DNA of 64,000 nt from Ficedula albicollis (GCF_000247815.1 NC_021677.1:40305717-40369716), one strand, 5' to 3'; positions 47,008 through 64,000 are shown, counted from the first letter of the stretch. Notes: generated by a model not told the origin, from the sequence alone. Numbers and translations are program-made.

Positions 47008-48107
47008 ACAGCTCAGGGGGAGAAGGAAGTGCTTTCACCAGCCCCACAGACATAATTACAGAAAGCAGTCCCACGGGTGCTCATCTGACACCACTGCTTC
47101 TGTCATGGGCACAGCATGCAGACTGAGGGGCTGCTCATCCCTGGGCTGTAACAAAGCCTTCAGCAGTCCTGGGAAAGGCGGCTGTGGCACGAGCATCAGG
47201 TGAGGTGGCCTGGGGGCTGGAAAGGTCAGAGAGGTGATGTGGGGGAGGCAGGTCTCAGTGTGGGGCAGGAGGAAGGGTGGTGAGACATGACTGCCCCAAT
47301 GGGACTGGCAGAGATGGTACCCAGAGAAACAAAAGAGCACAGTAGGGACAGAAGTGGGAAGGGAAATGGTGGGCAAGAAGCATGGGGCAGAGGAAGCAAA
47401 GTGATGTCTAAGCCACACAGAGAGCTGGATCCTGGCCACTGACATGGAGAAGAAAAGGACTATATAGAAGCCAGTGGAGAAAGAGTTGATGAGGACCAGG
47501 AGGGAAGGAAGAGGGTGACACAAAGCCTGTGGACTTGGATTAGAGGTAGGATAGCTGAGGCATTTGTGATGTAGAGAATCTGATTCACACCTTTGATGCA
47601 GCTGGCCTGATAGAGCTGGAAAGGAGTGAATAAAATGCTTGTTCTGATCTCCTGACAGGTGGAAAGCCAGTACCAAAGGGCTGCTGGCTCCAACAGAGAC
47701 TAAATTGCTCTGAGAATTGGGATGCGATGGGCTGCTTTTCAAGGATCACACGTCAAATTGGGCAATTTCCAGGTGAAAATCAGGTCTTTATTGTCTCTGA
47801 TAAAAATGTTTCTCTGCGGCAGTGTTCTGACCCAGCTATGCTCAGAACTAAGGTGTTGCTCCTAACGGCAGGAAGCAGCAAACCCATCCCTGGGGCTGGC
47901 AGGGAAGAGCCAGGCTGGTTTTGGAGAAGAAGCCGTTCCAGGGGCTGTACAGGGCTGGGGCTCCCGTTCCTTCCTGTCCCCTGTCCCAGCGATCCGGACA
48001 CACTGCCCGTGCGCATCACATCAACAGGGGAGCGGTGGAAGCTCCATCACCTCCAAGCAGGCACCCCCACAACAGGGAGCGCAGGGAGTGCCCGCACACA
48101 GCGCGTT

Positions 48108-49980
<1,873 letters not shown>

Positions 49981-52900
49981 CCGAGGGGCCCGGCCACTCC
50001 CGACCCTCAGCGCCGCTGCGGGCAAACCCTGGGCCCGGTGCCCGTGTGTCCCAATCGCTGGGGATGGCTACGGAGCCCCAACACCCCACGGCTGGCGCTG
50101 GCTCAAGTGCGAGCACGGCATCGGCCGGTACGGGGTCTGAGCTCACCGCGCTTGCCGGGATGCACCGCGCAGTGACCCCCCAGGCACGAGATTTGGGAAG
50201 GGCTCATCGAGCTGGCCGTGCCCCGAAGAAAGCATGGATGGTGATGGAAATAAAGCACATGGTAGCGTGGGTGGCTAGGTGTATAATTAGCAAGTTTGGG
50301 CTCTCTCAGCATCCCTTTTTTAAAGCAGGAGACGCAAACAAGTAAATAAGGTGGCTGTCAGGAGTTTCTGCAGGCTGTTCTGTGTACGTGGGATCAGGGA
50401 GAAGAGTGGGCAGTGGAGGGGGGCTGCTCCTGCAGCTGGCCCAGAGCTGGAGGGCAGCAGAGTGGCCATGGGGTGCCCAGCTGAGGCAGAGCAGAGTGGG
50501 TAACCTGGCTGGCAGCACCGGGCCAAGGATCCAGGACAGGATCAGTGATGGGCAAGTTCTGAAAGTTCCAACAGCCACACTGGGACAGTTCTGAAGCCTC
50601 ACAGCACCTCTGATGGGTCTGCACCCAAATAAAGAGCAGCCCTGCAGCACCCTCAGCACAATAAGCCCCTGCGAGGGGCTTTAAAGGGGCACATGACACC
50701 AAACAAAGTAGATGGATTGCTCTCACCAGAGGCTTCTTCACTTCTCTGTTTGGGAACCCAGCAGGGCTGCTGGCAGGCAGTGGAGGTCAGGGCAATGACT
50801 CCCAGGTGTGGTTGCTGCTGGGACTGTCAGCACCTCCAGTCCTTTGAGGCATCTGCCAGAGAAGACAGCTTTGGTGGCTGTTGGGCTCTCACTTCTTGTT
50901 TGAACCAAAAAATACCAGCCCAGGGTCAGGAGAGACTATTTCCTCTGCCTGCTACGGCATCTAAATCACTGTCCTGGAGAAACATGAGCTCAGACTTCAA
51001 CCTTCTCTTCCTCAGCTCAGGACCACCTTAAGGAATTACCCTAAGACTGCCCTCTGGAGAGATGGGCACTGGCATCCTGCCCTCAATGTAGAAAATCTAC
51101 TTGGAAACATCCATCTGTACAGAGCCACTGACAGCCGAACTCACTGGCACCTGGGCTCCAATACTGCCAGCACAGAGGGGGCCCAGTCCCTCTCCCAAGA
51201 CCAGGCTCCTTGCTCGGAGTGCCCAAAGGGACAAGTATCCCACTGGACTGCTCACAGAGGTCGTCCTTCAAGATGTGTTTACTATCAAGACATTCCCTCT
51301 AGTGCTGGAAGATGCACAGAAGCTCTTGCTGGCAGATTTTAATTTTGCTCATGGCTGATTTTCCTCTGTTAATGACTACAGTCCTCAATTTCACATCAGG
51401 TTTTCCCTGTCCCTATTTATACCCAGTATTGAACTGAACACAGTGGTTATTCTAAATGGCTTCATGCTCTTCTCCAAGCAGGCACTTTTACCCATAACCT
51501 TTTCTCCAGTCCCATGATCTCCACTTCAAGGATCTTCTCCCGCCCATGAAGTCCCAAAGGCCATTCATGGTTGCTGTTACCATGGGACCCTGCTCCCCAT
51601 CCTCCCCAGAGACCACTCTGAGAGCACAAATGCCCTGTGCTGGAGCACACCTGTGCCTCCTGCTCCCCTCCAGCACCGGCTGTGCTCCCAGCCCAGATGT
51701 GCAGGTCTGCATCCCAGGAATGATCTCCCTTCAATGTCCTGGCACCCAGCACAGAGTGGTCAGGCAGATGGGACCTGGCTTTCTTCCAGGTGAAAGACTT
51801 GCATCGTCTGAGACCAAAATGGGGACGGGGACATAGCACTCAAGGTGGCAGCAGTTGTTGGGGGCACACAGAGATGTCCTCCCCTTCACAGCTGTGGCTT
51901 GCTGATAGAGCGGCTTAGCCACAGCCCCTAACTCCATCCTCACATCTCCCCGCAAATCCCTCTCTTATCAAGTGAAGCTGGCAGTGTAAAGCATCTGTTA
52001 AGGACTGCTCATTTGTCTCTGTTTAGAACATATCCGTGCTCAAATGATTCATTAGCACCCTGAAGGCTAGTGCATGCAGCACCCTCCTTTCCCCACTGCC
52101 CTGTTTATTTTATCCATGTCTTCCTGCCTTCAGCTCAGGGCTATTTCCACCTTGCTTACTGTGTCCTGATTCTCCTGGAGTCACAAAGCTCTTCTGTAGT
52201 TCAGATGTTTAATTCATCTGCCAATGATCTGCTCTCTCTTTAAAAATTAAGTTGTGGAAATGACACCTGTCTAGCTTACTTTTCCAAACCCTAAGTTTCC
52301 AAAAATCAGTGTGCATTTATCAGCAGTAAGATGATTTCCTGGTCCAGCAAATAAGTGGATTGCTGTCTTCCCATCTGGCAAACATCTGCAGACTCAGACA
52401 AACTTCAAGGTGTTAAAATTATTACTTGGGTCAAAAAGTGCAATCCAAACCAGATGTTGAGAGTCTCTTCCATATTCCAAAATTCCATATTGCCAAAGAA
52501 TACTCAAGTGGAGATGTACCCTCTGAGTTCTATCATCAGGAATATAATGAGAGGAAAGGCAGCAGCTGCCCCCAGCCATCCCACAACCCTTGTCCATCCC
52601 ACAGTATCATCCAGGATGATGCAGAGGATAGTGATAAATTTTCTTCCATACAGTATGGAAACAATATCACATTTTCTGTTCCATGGCCTTGTCAAGTTGC
52701 CTTGCTGAGGGCCCTCTGGACTGCTCCTTCACTTGCTGTATGGATGCTTTCCACTTCTTCCTGGCCCATTTCTCTTTCCAGCCCCCTGGAACAGGACTCA
52801 GCTTGCTTCTTGCACCCCTCCAGAGTCATAGTGTGTTGAAAGAGGCAGCTGTGCTCTGGGTGAGCTGCACTCTTGCTCCTGTGTTGGCTGAGCGAGAACA

Positions 52901-54190
52901 TTTTGCTCGTGGTGCTTCCCTCCCAGCATGTTCCTGCTGGGTGGGTACAAGCCTGAGCAGCACCCTCTTGTCCTTGCCTGCCACCATGGAAGTCATGGAG
53001 AGCAGGAAGGGTTTGCAGAGAAACCTCTGCCCAGCTCAGGAGCAGCACCAGTGTGGCTGTCACACGTGGCACTGAATCTCTGATGTGCCGTGGGCCAATT
53101 TTTCACACCAGCTGTTGAGCTTCCAGACATATAGCTTGGGGACAAATCCTGTGACCAACTCTGGTTTTCAAAATATACCTGAAGTGTTTTACTTCAAAAG
53201 GAAGCTGGCTTAAGTGATGCACACAAGAAACACTGGGGATTATTCCAGCCTTCCCTTCCAGGCTGAACAAAGTGTTTGGTTTGCTGCCTTTTTCACTTGA
53301 CAGAGAAACAGCAACAGAAGGGCAATCTCAAGGACACCTGTAACGGATTTCTTTTCCTCTCTAATGCTGTGCCTTGGCCCTTCACTCATAAAAGTCAATC
53401 ATTTCCCCATCTCCAAATCTACAAATAGAGAAATTCTGTCTGAAGACTTTGCCTGAAATTACCACCCTGAAAGCAGCAATGGAGTTGCAGCTCCTGCAAG
53501 TGGCACCTGCCAGTCACAGGCTCAGGTCCAGAACTTTAGAAACTAGACTAAGGGGGTGCAGAAAGGGCAGAGCTTTGGACTACCTAGTGAAGTTAAAGAT
53601 GGTCCTGGAAAGATGTGAGTACATCCCAATACAAGCAGAGGGGCTGTGAGGGGGGCAGACAAACCAAAATGGCCTGAGGTGCCTATGCCCATGCCAGGGG
53701 CCCACAGACTGCTCTGCCATAAGCTCCTGGGCCGGGCAGGATTGCCCCTTTTGGGGCTTGCTCCAGGGAGCTTGTCGGTGCTAGAGGGAGATTTTAATGG
53801 CCAATATTTTTCTGAGTACTTGGTCACTTCTCTGCAAGTGATGGTGATGTCTGCAGGCTGGGCTGAGGGCAGGAAGGAGTTGGGTACCATGCAAAAGCAG
53901 AGATCTGCTGTACAAATTCACCGTGCTAGAGCTGCAGCAAATTAGTCATTCTTTAATAATGGTGTTTATTACCTGCCTCTGATGGTGGCTCAGGGAGACA
54001 AAGTGAAGCGGATTCAGCTCCCCAAAGCTTTAGCTCTGTGTTTATGACACAAAAAAACTTTTGCCAGAGAAACGCAGTCACCGCATTTTGGCTTGAGTAA
54101 TTTCTTCTCCTGACAATCTACAAAGTAACCAGCAACTATCCCTCAGAGACCAAAGCTATTTTTTTTCCTTGCGTGTGGCAGGCAGGCTCA
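49981..54190. other. Non-coding DNA, no gene recognised
   Basis: The first 150 bases are GC-rich, the rest unique. The segment at 53.93-54.17 kb (CTTTAATAATGGTGTTTATT, AGCTTTAGCTCTGTGTTTAT) is AT-rich and enhancer-like by composition only. Open frames have no recognised similarity. Confidence 0.65.
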
Positions 54191-55608
54191 GACCCCACTT
54201 CTCTGGTTTTCCCCGGTATTTATATAGTGCTACCTTCCTCCTGGGAAAAAGGTTTTCACTGGTGGCAGATCCAAGCTAAATGAAAGGGGAATTTATCTTT
54301 TTCAGAAGCAAAGGAAGCAGCCCAGTAAAATGGATTTGGGAGAGCAGCATGGCTTTTGTGAAACCCGCAGCAGCTTCGGAGAAGGAATTATAAACAGGCA
54401 CTGGGTAGAGAAGGAAAGTGCTTCCCATTTAAACTCCCGAACGAGTGGCTTTTTCCCCCAGACACAAAATGGGAGGTCATCCTCAGGGCTATGGGGAGAT
54501 GGTGCTGCTCAGGGAAGTCGTGTGGTTGGTACAAGCGACAGCACGGCCAATAGCTGTATCTACCGAGGTGCCCGGGCTGCTCCCCTGCCCAGCGGCATCC
54601 CAGGGATGGCCGGCAGTGCCGTGGCTCCCGCCGAATGCTGAGGCTTCTCACAAGGAAAACCACCCCCAAACTTCAGCCGGCGGCTGAGCTGCCACTCGGG
54701 GGACCCCACTTCTCTGGTTTTCCCCGGTATTTATATAGTGCTACCTTCCTCCTGGGAAAAAGGTTTTCACTGGTGGCAGATCCAAGCTAAATGAAAGGGG
54801 AATTTATCTTTTTCAGAAGCAAAGGAAGCAGCCCAGTAAAATGGATTTGGGAGAGCAGCATGGCTTTTGTGAAACCCGCAGCAGCTTCGGAGAAGGAATT
54901 ATAAACAGGCACTGGGTAGAGAAGGAAAGTGCTTCCCATTTAAACTCCCGAACGAGTGGCTTTTTCCCCCAGACACAAAATGAGAGGTCATCCTCAAGGC
55001 TATGGGGAGATGGTGCTGCTCAGGCAAGTCGTGTGGTTGGTACAAGCGACAGCACGGCCAATAGCTGCATCTACCGAGGTGCCCGGGCTGCTCCCCTGCC
55101 CAGCGGCATCCCAGGGATGGCCGGCAGTGCCGTGGCTCCCGCCGAATGCTGAGGCTTCTCACAAGGAAAACCACCCCCAAACTTCAGCCGGCGGCCAATA
55201 GCTGTATCTACCGAGGTGCCCGGGCTGCTCCCCTGCCCAGCGGCATCCCAGGGATGGCCGGCAGTGCCGTGGCTCCCGCCGAATGCTGAGGCTTCTCACA
55301 AGGAAAACCACCCCCAAACTTCAGCCGGCGGCTGAGCTGCCACTCGGGGCGAACGAGTGGCTTTTTCCCCCAGACACAAAATGGGAGGTCATCCTCAGGG
55401 CTATGGGGAGATGGTGCTGCTCAGGGAAGTCGTGTGGTTGGTACAAGCGACAGCACGGCCAATAGCTGTATCTACCGAGGTGCCCGGGCTGCTCCCCTGC
55501 CCAGCGGCATCCCAGGGATGGCCGGCAGTGCCGTGGCTCCCGCCGAATGCTGAGGCTTCTCACAAGGAAAACCACCCCCAAACTTCAGCCGGCGGCTGAG
55601 CTGCCACT

Positions 55609-55609
<1 letters not shown>
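54191..55609 (+). repeat. Chain of full and partial tandem copies of a 511-bp unit
   Basis: Full copies at 54191-54701 and 54702-about 55194, then a 3' partial copy (about 55195-55349) starting at CCAATAGCTGTATCTACC, then another partial copy (about 55350-55609) starting at CGAACGAGTGGC. Most copies end with GCTGAGCTGCCACTCGGGG, and the last one continues into a G run. Copies differ by only a few bases. The unit contains TTTATATAG and ends in GC-rich DNA. Confidence 0.92.

Positions 55610-55663
<54 letters not shown>
55610..55663 (+). repeat. Poly-G tract, 54 bases
   Basis: Starts at the CGGGG end of the last partial 511-bp repeat copy and ends at AGGCCCGAAGG. Confidence 0.95.
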
Positions 55664-57480
<1,817 letters not shown>

Positions 57481-60400
57481 GCTGGCTCACTCAGGTATTT
57501 TTCTGCCCTGCTCCGTGAGGACCGGGGTGGCAGGCTGGTTTGCCTCACACACATCTGGGCATCACTCCGATTAGCAGAGGTAGCCCGGGTTTGCACCAGC
57601 ACGGCAAGAGTCAACACCACCGCCCCAACAGCCCGTTCTTCCCGAGCCCATTTCACCCCCAGCCCCCCAAATGTCCCGGGTGCTCGTGATGCTCCCTCAC
57701 GCTCCGGCAGCTCCCTGAGCCCTGCGCCGATGCCTTGCTATTCCTGAACTCCCTAGATGCCCTCCTAACAGCTTTCCCCACCTCAGGACCACCCAGCACC
57801 GAATCTGCACTGCTGGCAGATACACGCGCGGCTGGAGCCTGGTCTAACCATAGCGACCTGCCTGAGCGGCAGAGAGCCGCCTGCCTCCCCCCATCCTCAG
57901 GGCTGCTTTGCCGGGAGCAGTCCGAGACAGGCACACCCAGCTGCGACCCAAGCCACCCGCGTCCACCAGCGACACTGCCCAGCTGTCATCCTCTGCAGCC
58001 CACAGTGAGGCTCCCCTGGGGCTGCGCTGTGTCTTCTCAGTACAACGTGACTTTCTGAAGGTCCGGGCTTGTCTCTAACACCTCCCAGCCTCCTCCAGGA
58101 GCTGAGCTGACAGCTGATGGGCTGTGTACCAGGGCAGCTGGGTCTCAAGGTCCGGAGGGGCTGGCTAGAGAAGGAGATGGGCAGGGCAGCCTCCCCTCTG
58201 CTCCAGCTCTCAGATAGCTGCACATCTTTCCAGTAGCAGCAGAGACACCCTTTTGCAAAGCTAAAAGGGATGAATTAAGTGGGCTAACAGCAGGACTTAA
58301 GTGCATGTGTTCCCCAAAAAAGCAGTGACAGGTGGCCAGCTTTCCCTCCCTGGGGGTAATATCTGTGTCCCACTGTTGGCAACCCCCTGCAGGTCTGGGG
58401 AGGATTTGAGCCCAGAATGCAAGCCCCAGGCTGGGAGCCTCAGCAGGGAAGCTGTCTTTGAGGATGTCAGCCAGAGCACAAAGGCTGCAGCTATCAACAG
58501 AGTGATCCCCAGGGAAAACGGGTCCTGTGGCCAGACCCAGCCAGCATAGCTTGAGGGAAACCTAAGAAGGAAATATTTGTCCCCATGTACCTAGGGAGTG
58601 GGACAGACAGGAAAGGGCTAGGGTGTGAAAGGAAGTTTTGCATCTCTGCCATCCTAGTTTTGTCAGTGCAGATTAGAAGAACACTTTGGAAACGGCCTCA
58701 GGATGTGACTTGGGACACAGGGACAAAGTGGATGACTTGTAGGGGTTCCTTCAGCCCTGGTGACTCCAGCTGCAGCAAAGTCCCAGCAGGTGTGAAGTAA
58801 AGTTCTGGCTGCACACACCTCAAGGTACAGTGTGGGCTGAGTGCAGCCCTGTGAGGAAGAAGGGGAGTCAGTGGGACTTGCTGCTGCGTGGGTGGCAACA
58901 AAGAGGTTTGGTGGCTAAGGGTCCTGCTCACGTCCTTGGGAGCTCCTGGGGATGTGGTCACCACTGACTGCCTCCTTCTCAGTCCTGCTGTTTACATCTT
59001 ATGAGATCCCATGCAGCCCTGTCCAGCCAGCATGGGGTAATTAAAGGCAAAGAGGCCTCATTCCTCAAGGACAGCCTCTTGGCAAGGATGAGGGGGCTGT
59101 GGAGTTACAGGGAACCAAGACATGCTCAAAACCCCATCTCTCCCTGTCCTGGGGGAGCCTGAAAGAAAAACTCAGTTGCTGAATGAAGCATCTTCATCCA
59201 TGGCTTGCCGAGGCCCAGAGAGCTTAATTGGCTTTTCCACATGCAGAAGGCTGGGAACACGGAGCATAGCTCAGAGGCAACACTGCCACCATGGTCTGCA
59301 TGGTCACCTCCACCACAGCTGTCCCTGCACTGTTCTGGCCAGCTCCTTCCATCAGCTGGAGATGGCTGCTCCATCCTTCACCAGAGCCACACATATCCCT
59401 GGAGTAATGTGCAGGTGCAGCATTTTCCTGGCCAGGCAGAGGATTAGCCCTCACCAACTTTCACAGATACACTGCTTAGCAGCAGAGCTGCAGAACTGTT
59501 TCTCCTGCTTTGACAATGAGGAGGTGACATTAGCATCCCAAATCAAAGCTTCTCCAAGCTCAAGCAGCTCTGAGAGAAATGTATGCATACGTACATGCTT
59601 GTGGAGGTATGGTGAAAATCAGCCTAGGTGATGTGGTTTGGGGCTTTGCTTTTACAACCACAGCCGTTCAGTTAAGATCAGAGATGTGCAGTGTCCCTGG
59701 GAGGTGACATGAGGCAAAAGGCTGTGTGACCTAGAAGAGTCAGCCAGAGATAAAACACTTCTGGGGCACTGAGGATAAGCTGCCAGTTGGAAACTTTCCC
59801 GCCCTAGAAAAAGAAAAGGGACAGACTCTGAAGGGAATGTAGCAAAATGCACAGAGCCTCCCACTCCACTGAAACTTCTTGTTGTATTTATGCATCCACT
59901 GGGATGAATGAAATGAAAATGGATATCAAAATGGCCCTTTGCTCTCAGCTGCAAAGGGACTTTGTTGAGAACCCATCCAGCAGAAGGAAATGAGATCTCA
60001 TTACATTAAATATTAGCTGATGCACTATCCCACTGGACTTGTTATACAATCCAAATGATGCACCTCTTAAAAAAATAATTAGAAAAAATGTTGCTGGGGA
60101 CATAAAATACGAGAAGAAAAGGCTATACTTGTGTTTCAGGCCTGCCTGGCATGGAAAGGTGGGGTTTTGTTTTTGATTATGTTCTCTCAAACATTAAAAT
60201 CTGCTTGCCAATACGTTCTGAGCTTCAGATGCTTCATTTAACTACAGACATAGCAACAGATAAATATGCTGTGACAAATTTGGCAACGTTATTGACGGCC
60301 AAAAAAAACCCCCCAGATCACTCAAGACTAAAAGCCTGAACTCCTGCCAAGCAGTCACAAGCAAAGTGCTGAGATGAAAGATTTCGCACCAGAAACGGAC

Positions 60401-61429
60401 AGACACTACTGAAACACCCAAAAACTAGAAGGTCTCTGTAAAGGTGAGGGCTCAGCTGCAGAGCATCCTCAAAGAAATAGAAACAGAGAGTGACAAGGCA
60501 ATGAAAGGGAAACAAGCCACACTTGAGATGACTGGTCATTGCTGCTCAGATGACGGCATCAGCAGGACAGGAGAACATCAGGCAGGACTCACTTGTCAGA
60601 GGCACTCAGTGCACCTTGTGCCAGCATGGTGTGGGGGAGGTTTGAGTACCTATTTATGATGGCCCACAGGAGCACCGAGAAGATTAAAGTTATATTTGCA
60701 GCTATTAAAAATGATCAGATTAGTGAAATCTAGAGACAAGAGAGAAGCTTCAGAGGGATGAGCCAGAGCTAATTAATTGGGCAGTGTGATGGGAGAAGAA
60801 ATTAAGCGTGGACAGGGGGAAGGTAAAACATATTGGAAGGAACAACTTCAATGCTTCATAATCACTAGTGATTTCTAAATTAACTGGAAGCATGAAGGCA
60901 AAAAAATTACGTGGGTGTATCTGTGGACAATAGAGGGAAAACCATCTGGTTAATGTACAGTGGTGAGGAAAAAAACCCAGAACATGCTGTCAGATTGCTT
61001 TTATAGAGGGATACAGAAAATAATAAAAATATTACAGTACTGTGTTGGTAATGATTCAGCTGTAATGGATAAGTTGAGGTTTTTCAATTAGAAGAAAGAT
61101 TCAGATCATTTATTATGAAAAATACGGTTAAAAAAACCCAAGTCTTCTGTAAAAGTGAAGCATTAAGCCCTGGAGGGCAGAATGAAGTTTTGAAAGTGTT
61201 TATGAGGAAGTCTGGCCATTTAGGAGGCAGCAGTAAACAACGCATAAGATGCAGTTCCCTTACGAAACAGAGCACCCAACATCAGATCTTGTCAGGACTC
61301 TGATATGATGTGAATAGCACCTGATAACACAGATAACTCCAACCTCACATGCAGTTAAAGCTCCTGAGAAGCCTGTGTTTGCCATATATATATGAATAGC
61401 ATCCTTCTGGAATCAGTGTCATTTTCCTC

Positions 61430-61531
61430 CTTAGCAAACGTTGTCTTTTGAGGAGGCTGGAGATTAAAATACTTCAGTGCCTTAGCAAACGTTGTCTTCT
61501 GAGGAGGCTGGAGATTAAAATACTTCAGTGC
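61430..61531 (+). repeat. Two-copy tandem repeat, 51-bp unit
   Basis: Copies 61430-61480 and 61481-61531 share CTTAGCAAACGTTGTCTT and GAGGAGGCTGGAGATTAAAA, with one substitution. Confidence 0.93.
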
Positions 61532-62332
61532 AGTAAAATCCACAGGGAATCCCTTCCTATCCCTCCCTTGCTCCCCATCACCCACAGCCCTGAGTGTCTC
61601 ATGTGGCCGCCAAAGAGGGGTCTCTTACCCCCTGTGAGTGGTGCTGAAGCAGTATTCAGGTGCAGCACTGTTCTTTGGCACGCCAGGGATGGAGGAAGGA
61701 GGTACTTTTGGAAAGCACCTGAATTCTGCAGTAATTAAGCTCCCAGTTGACATGCTGTGAATAGACATTCAGTGTGACCTTTTCCTTGCTCCAGCTATGA
61801 AATCTTGCTGGATGCCTGAAGTATGTGGCAGAATCTCCAACTCCTCACAGCATAAGAAACTCCCACTCTCCTGGACAGCTGCCTTAGGAGGACAGGACAT
61901 GGAGGTTATTACGGAAAAGGGCAAATCTTCATGAAGGAAAGAGACCTCCATGAATTCCAAATGTCCCCATCAGAGCTGATGCTCCTGGACCAGAGGCAGC
62001 TGTGGTGTAGGCTGGGAGGGCTGAGGAGCAGTGTGGGATTTTACAGGATATGAAGGGGGCAAGGAGGGAGAAGGAGGTGGTGTGTGTGAGTGCAGTCACT
62101 CGTGTAGGGGATATGTTCAGGGAAATAGCAGACATCTGGAGGACGAGTGGGATATGGAAGGGAACCCTGTGTGCTGTCTAGCTGCTTTGCATTGCTCTGG
62201 AAAAGCAAAGCAGCTCTAAACCCAGAATAGCTGCTCCATATGCTTTGGCTGTTTTTGCCCGCAGCCAGAGCTTTGTGGTAAATCTGGCCATGAAAGATAA
62301 CAGTCTCTTAAAAATGCTGAGCTGGTGGGACT

Positions 62333-62392
62333 ACTGGTCCACCATGGATGACCTCAGAACAGCCCTTCCAGCCTGATTCACTGTGATTCTGC
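62333..62392 (+). mobile_element. CR1 LINE 3'-end fragment
   Basis: GGATGACCTCAGAACAGCCC, TTCCAGCCTGATTCACTGTG and ATTCTG match the 3' terminus of avian CR1 (GATGACCTC, CCCTTCCAACC, GATTCTGTG). Only about 60 bases remain, with no coding part. Confidence 0.6.
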
Positions 62393-62892
62393 AACTGCTG
62401 AAGGTAAAACTCTGAGTTACGGAGAAAATCAAGGGGGAAAACCACACGACCTCAAATCTGTACTCCCATGTATCCTGAAACAAAAAAAGCTCAGTGAGCT
62501 TCAGCTGTAAAAATGTAGATGTGCTTGGGGCAGGGCAGAGTGTTTGAGGCCTGTCTGTGCACTTCTCCATCCTATTATGTTGAATTTAAGTCATAAACTG
62601 AAGACTTCTCTTTGACATAATTCTTCCCAAGAATAGAAGTCTGTAACATGTGGTTGCCTGGCAAATCTTGCCCATCTCTGATTGAAAGAGAAGTGAGGTC
62701 AGTGGCTGACAGATGTGATCCAGCCTTCCTGTTACCAGGGCTGCTCCTGCTGTTGGTACAGACTGCAGTCACTGGTCCCTAGGGCCTTGGAAGGCATGGA
62801 GCACATAGCAGGATTCAGCCAAGTTTTCAGAGGAGATGGCAAAGAGAAAACTCATCATGTCCCACAGCTGCCTTTGAACCAACAGGGTTTAT

Positions 62893-62996
62893 TCCTGGTC
62901 TCTTACAACGGTCTGGACCGTGGTGCTTCACTTCATTAAAGCAATCCTGGTCTCTTACAAGGGTCTGGACCGTGGTGCTTCACTTCATTAAAGATT
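62893..62996 (+). repeat. Two-copy tandem repeat, 52-bp unit
   Basis: TCCTGGTCTCTTACAA, GGTCTGGACCGTGGTGCTTC and ACTTCATTAAAG occur at 62893-62944 and 62945-62996, with one main substitution. Confidence 0.93.
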
Positions 62997-64000
62997 CTTC
63001 TACTTACTGTTTTTTTTCTGTTCCCTCTCATTTTTCAGAGTTGTCCCGCTCTGCCCAAAAAACCCCATGCTGAGCGAGGATGTGTCCCAGCCTGTGCACA
63101 TGGGGACGTGGACAGCCAAGCAGGTGGGGGCTCTCAGACTGCCCACAAGCTGTGATGTAGCAGCAGAGGTTTAAGCCCAACCCCAGGAAATACAGCTACT
63201 ACCTGAGGTGGCCATCACTTGCATGATAGCAGTTCTCCCACTGACTAATTGCTGAACAAACCCTCTTTGGAGGCTGGCAGAGTGATCCCTGGGGACCTCC
63301 TTATGCAGCTATTAGGAGGAGGCAATGCCTCTGGAAATGAAGCTTTACCAGGCTGCTGAAGCCCCCGATGAAAGGCAGGCAGTGGGTTAGGATGAAAATA
63401 TCAGCGAGCAGCTGTGTGAGCACCACAGGGACCTTCCCCATTAGTGTTCAGTCCCTTGCTGGCTCAGAGGGGCAGTGGTGGGCTGCATCCCTGTCTTTGG
63501 GATCCTGTAGTCTCCTGCAGACCCTTCAGCATCCCTCTGCCCTCCCCTGGGGGCTTGTGCTTGGCAAGCTGAGGGCACCCTCCACTTCATGGCTGCAGTG
63601 GGGAGTGGACCTTGCACCGGGGCAGTCTCCTGGAGCAAACCCCTGCACACAGACATGCAAATCTCTTGATTTCTCCTTCTTTCCTCATTTCTCCTGTCAA
63701 ATCTCTCATAAACTGACTGTGAACATATTAAGGAAATTCAACTTGCCAAACAGGAACAGAAGGACTTTGCCCCCCAAACCCTTAAAAAATATTGAAATTC
63801 ACTCGAATAAGCAAAAAAAATGACTGAGCTGTCACACATGAGGCACATGAATCATCTTTGGGGAGGAAAGCAATTCTGGCGATGTCTGGGCTTGAAGTAA
63901 CTGTAGTTAACATTATAATGACTCATACCACATATGCGTCATATCGTTTTTCATTAAGAGCAGAATTCTGATGTCCTGTGACTAACTGGAAGCTGGAATT

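Larger units (their letters stand above)
57481..64000. other. Intergenic DNA, no gene recognised
   Basis: 6.5 kb with no convincing exon. NPC2, which follows SYNDIG1L in mammals, was looked for and not seen. It contains a CR1 tail at 62.33 kb and two short tandem duplications. AT-rich parts (60.0-61.3 kb) hold nothing recognisable. Confidence 0.65.

Noticed and set aside
47056..47742. 228-codon minus-strand frame
   Set aside because: Pyrimidine-rich composition, no recognised domain, no splice context; likely chance.

Overview
The window is vertebrate nuclear DNA from a bird, most probably a passerine. Three genes with vertebrate exon-intron structure are recognisable by their encoded protein: ABCD4 (minus strand), VRTN (plus) and SYNDIG1L (minus). 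This is the gene order of human 14q24.3 (VSX2-ABCD4-VRTN-SYNDIG1L-NPC2). The passerine assignment rests on a short tRNA-Ile-like/CR1-tailed element at 9.18-9.30 kb that looks like TguSINE1; it is an inference from family knowledge, not a database match.

Layout. 0.37-10.85 kb: ten exons of ABCD4 that join in frame with correct splice sites and encode the transmembrane half of the lysosomal cobalamin exporter; the ATP-binding half lies left of base 1, and the N-terminus is overwritten by a poly-G tract. 11.65-11.82 kb: assembly gap. 11.8-19 kb: non-coding, with a 494-bp tandem duplication and a possible decayed transglutaminase exon. 19.2-26.1 kb: VRTN, with a CpG-rich non-coding first exon (partly poly-G), a 3.3-kb intron, an intact 674-codon single-exon CDS and a 3' UTR with several AATAAA signals. 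26.1-38.6 kb: intergenic, dominated by a 2,511-bp and a 787-bp two-copy tandem duplication. 38.6-42.3 kb: complete SYNDIG1L coding region (3 exons, 241 aa). 42.3-64 kb: no recognisable protein gene; it holds a GC-rich minisatellite, a chain of partial 511-bp repeats, two very long poly-G tracts and a CpG-rich block with a minus-strand splice donor that could be the non-coding first exon of SYNDIG1L.

The genes have unrelated jobs: ABCD4 exports vitamin B12 from lysosomes, VRTN is a nuclear DNA-binding regulator of somite and vertebra number, and SYNDIG1L is a CD225-type membrane protein of brain. They share only their chromosomal neighbourhood.

The most striking feature is not a gene. Seven pure G runs (52 to 1,530 bases, about 4.8 kb in total) are all on the plus strand and mostly replace CpG-rich first-exon DNA. 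With the many exact two-copy tandem duplications, they point to assembly or base-calling artefacts, though some duplications may be real. I found no convincing previously undescribed biological system. The best biological leads are the five-fold repeat and dead OTU-like domain of vertnin, candidate conserved enhancers inside duplicated DNA, and a transglutaminase-like relic.
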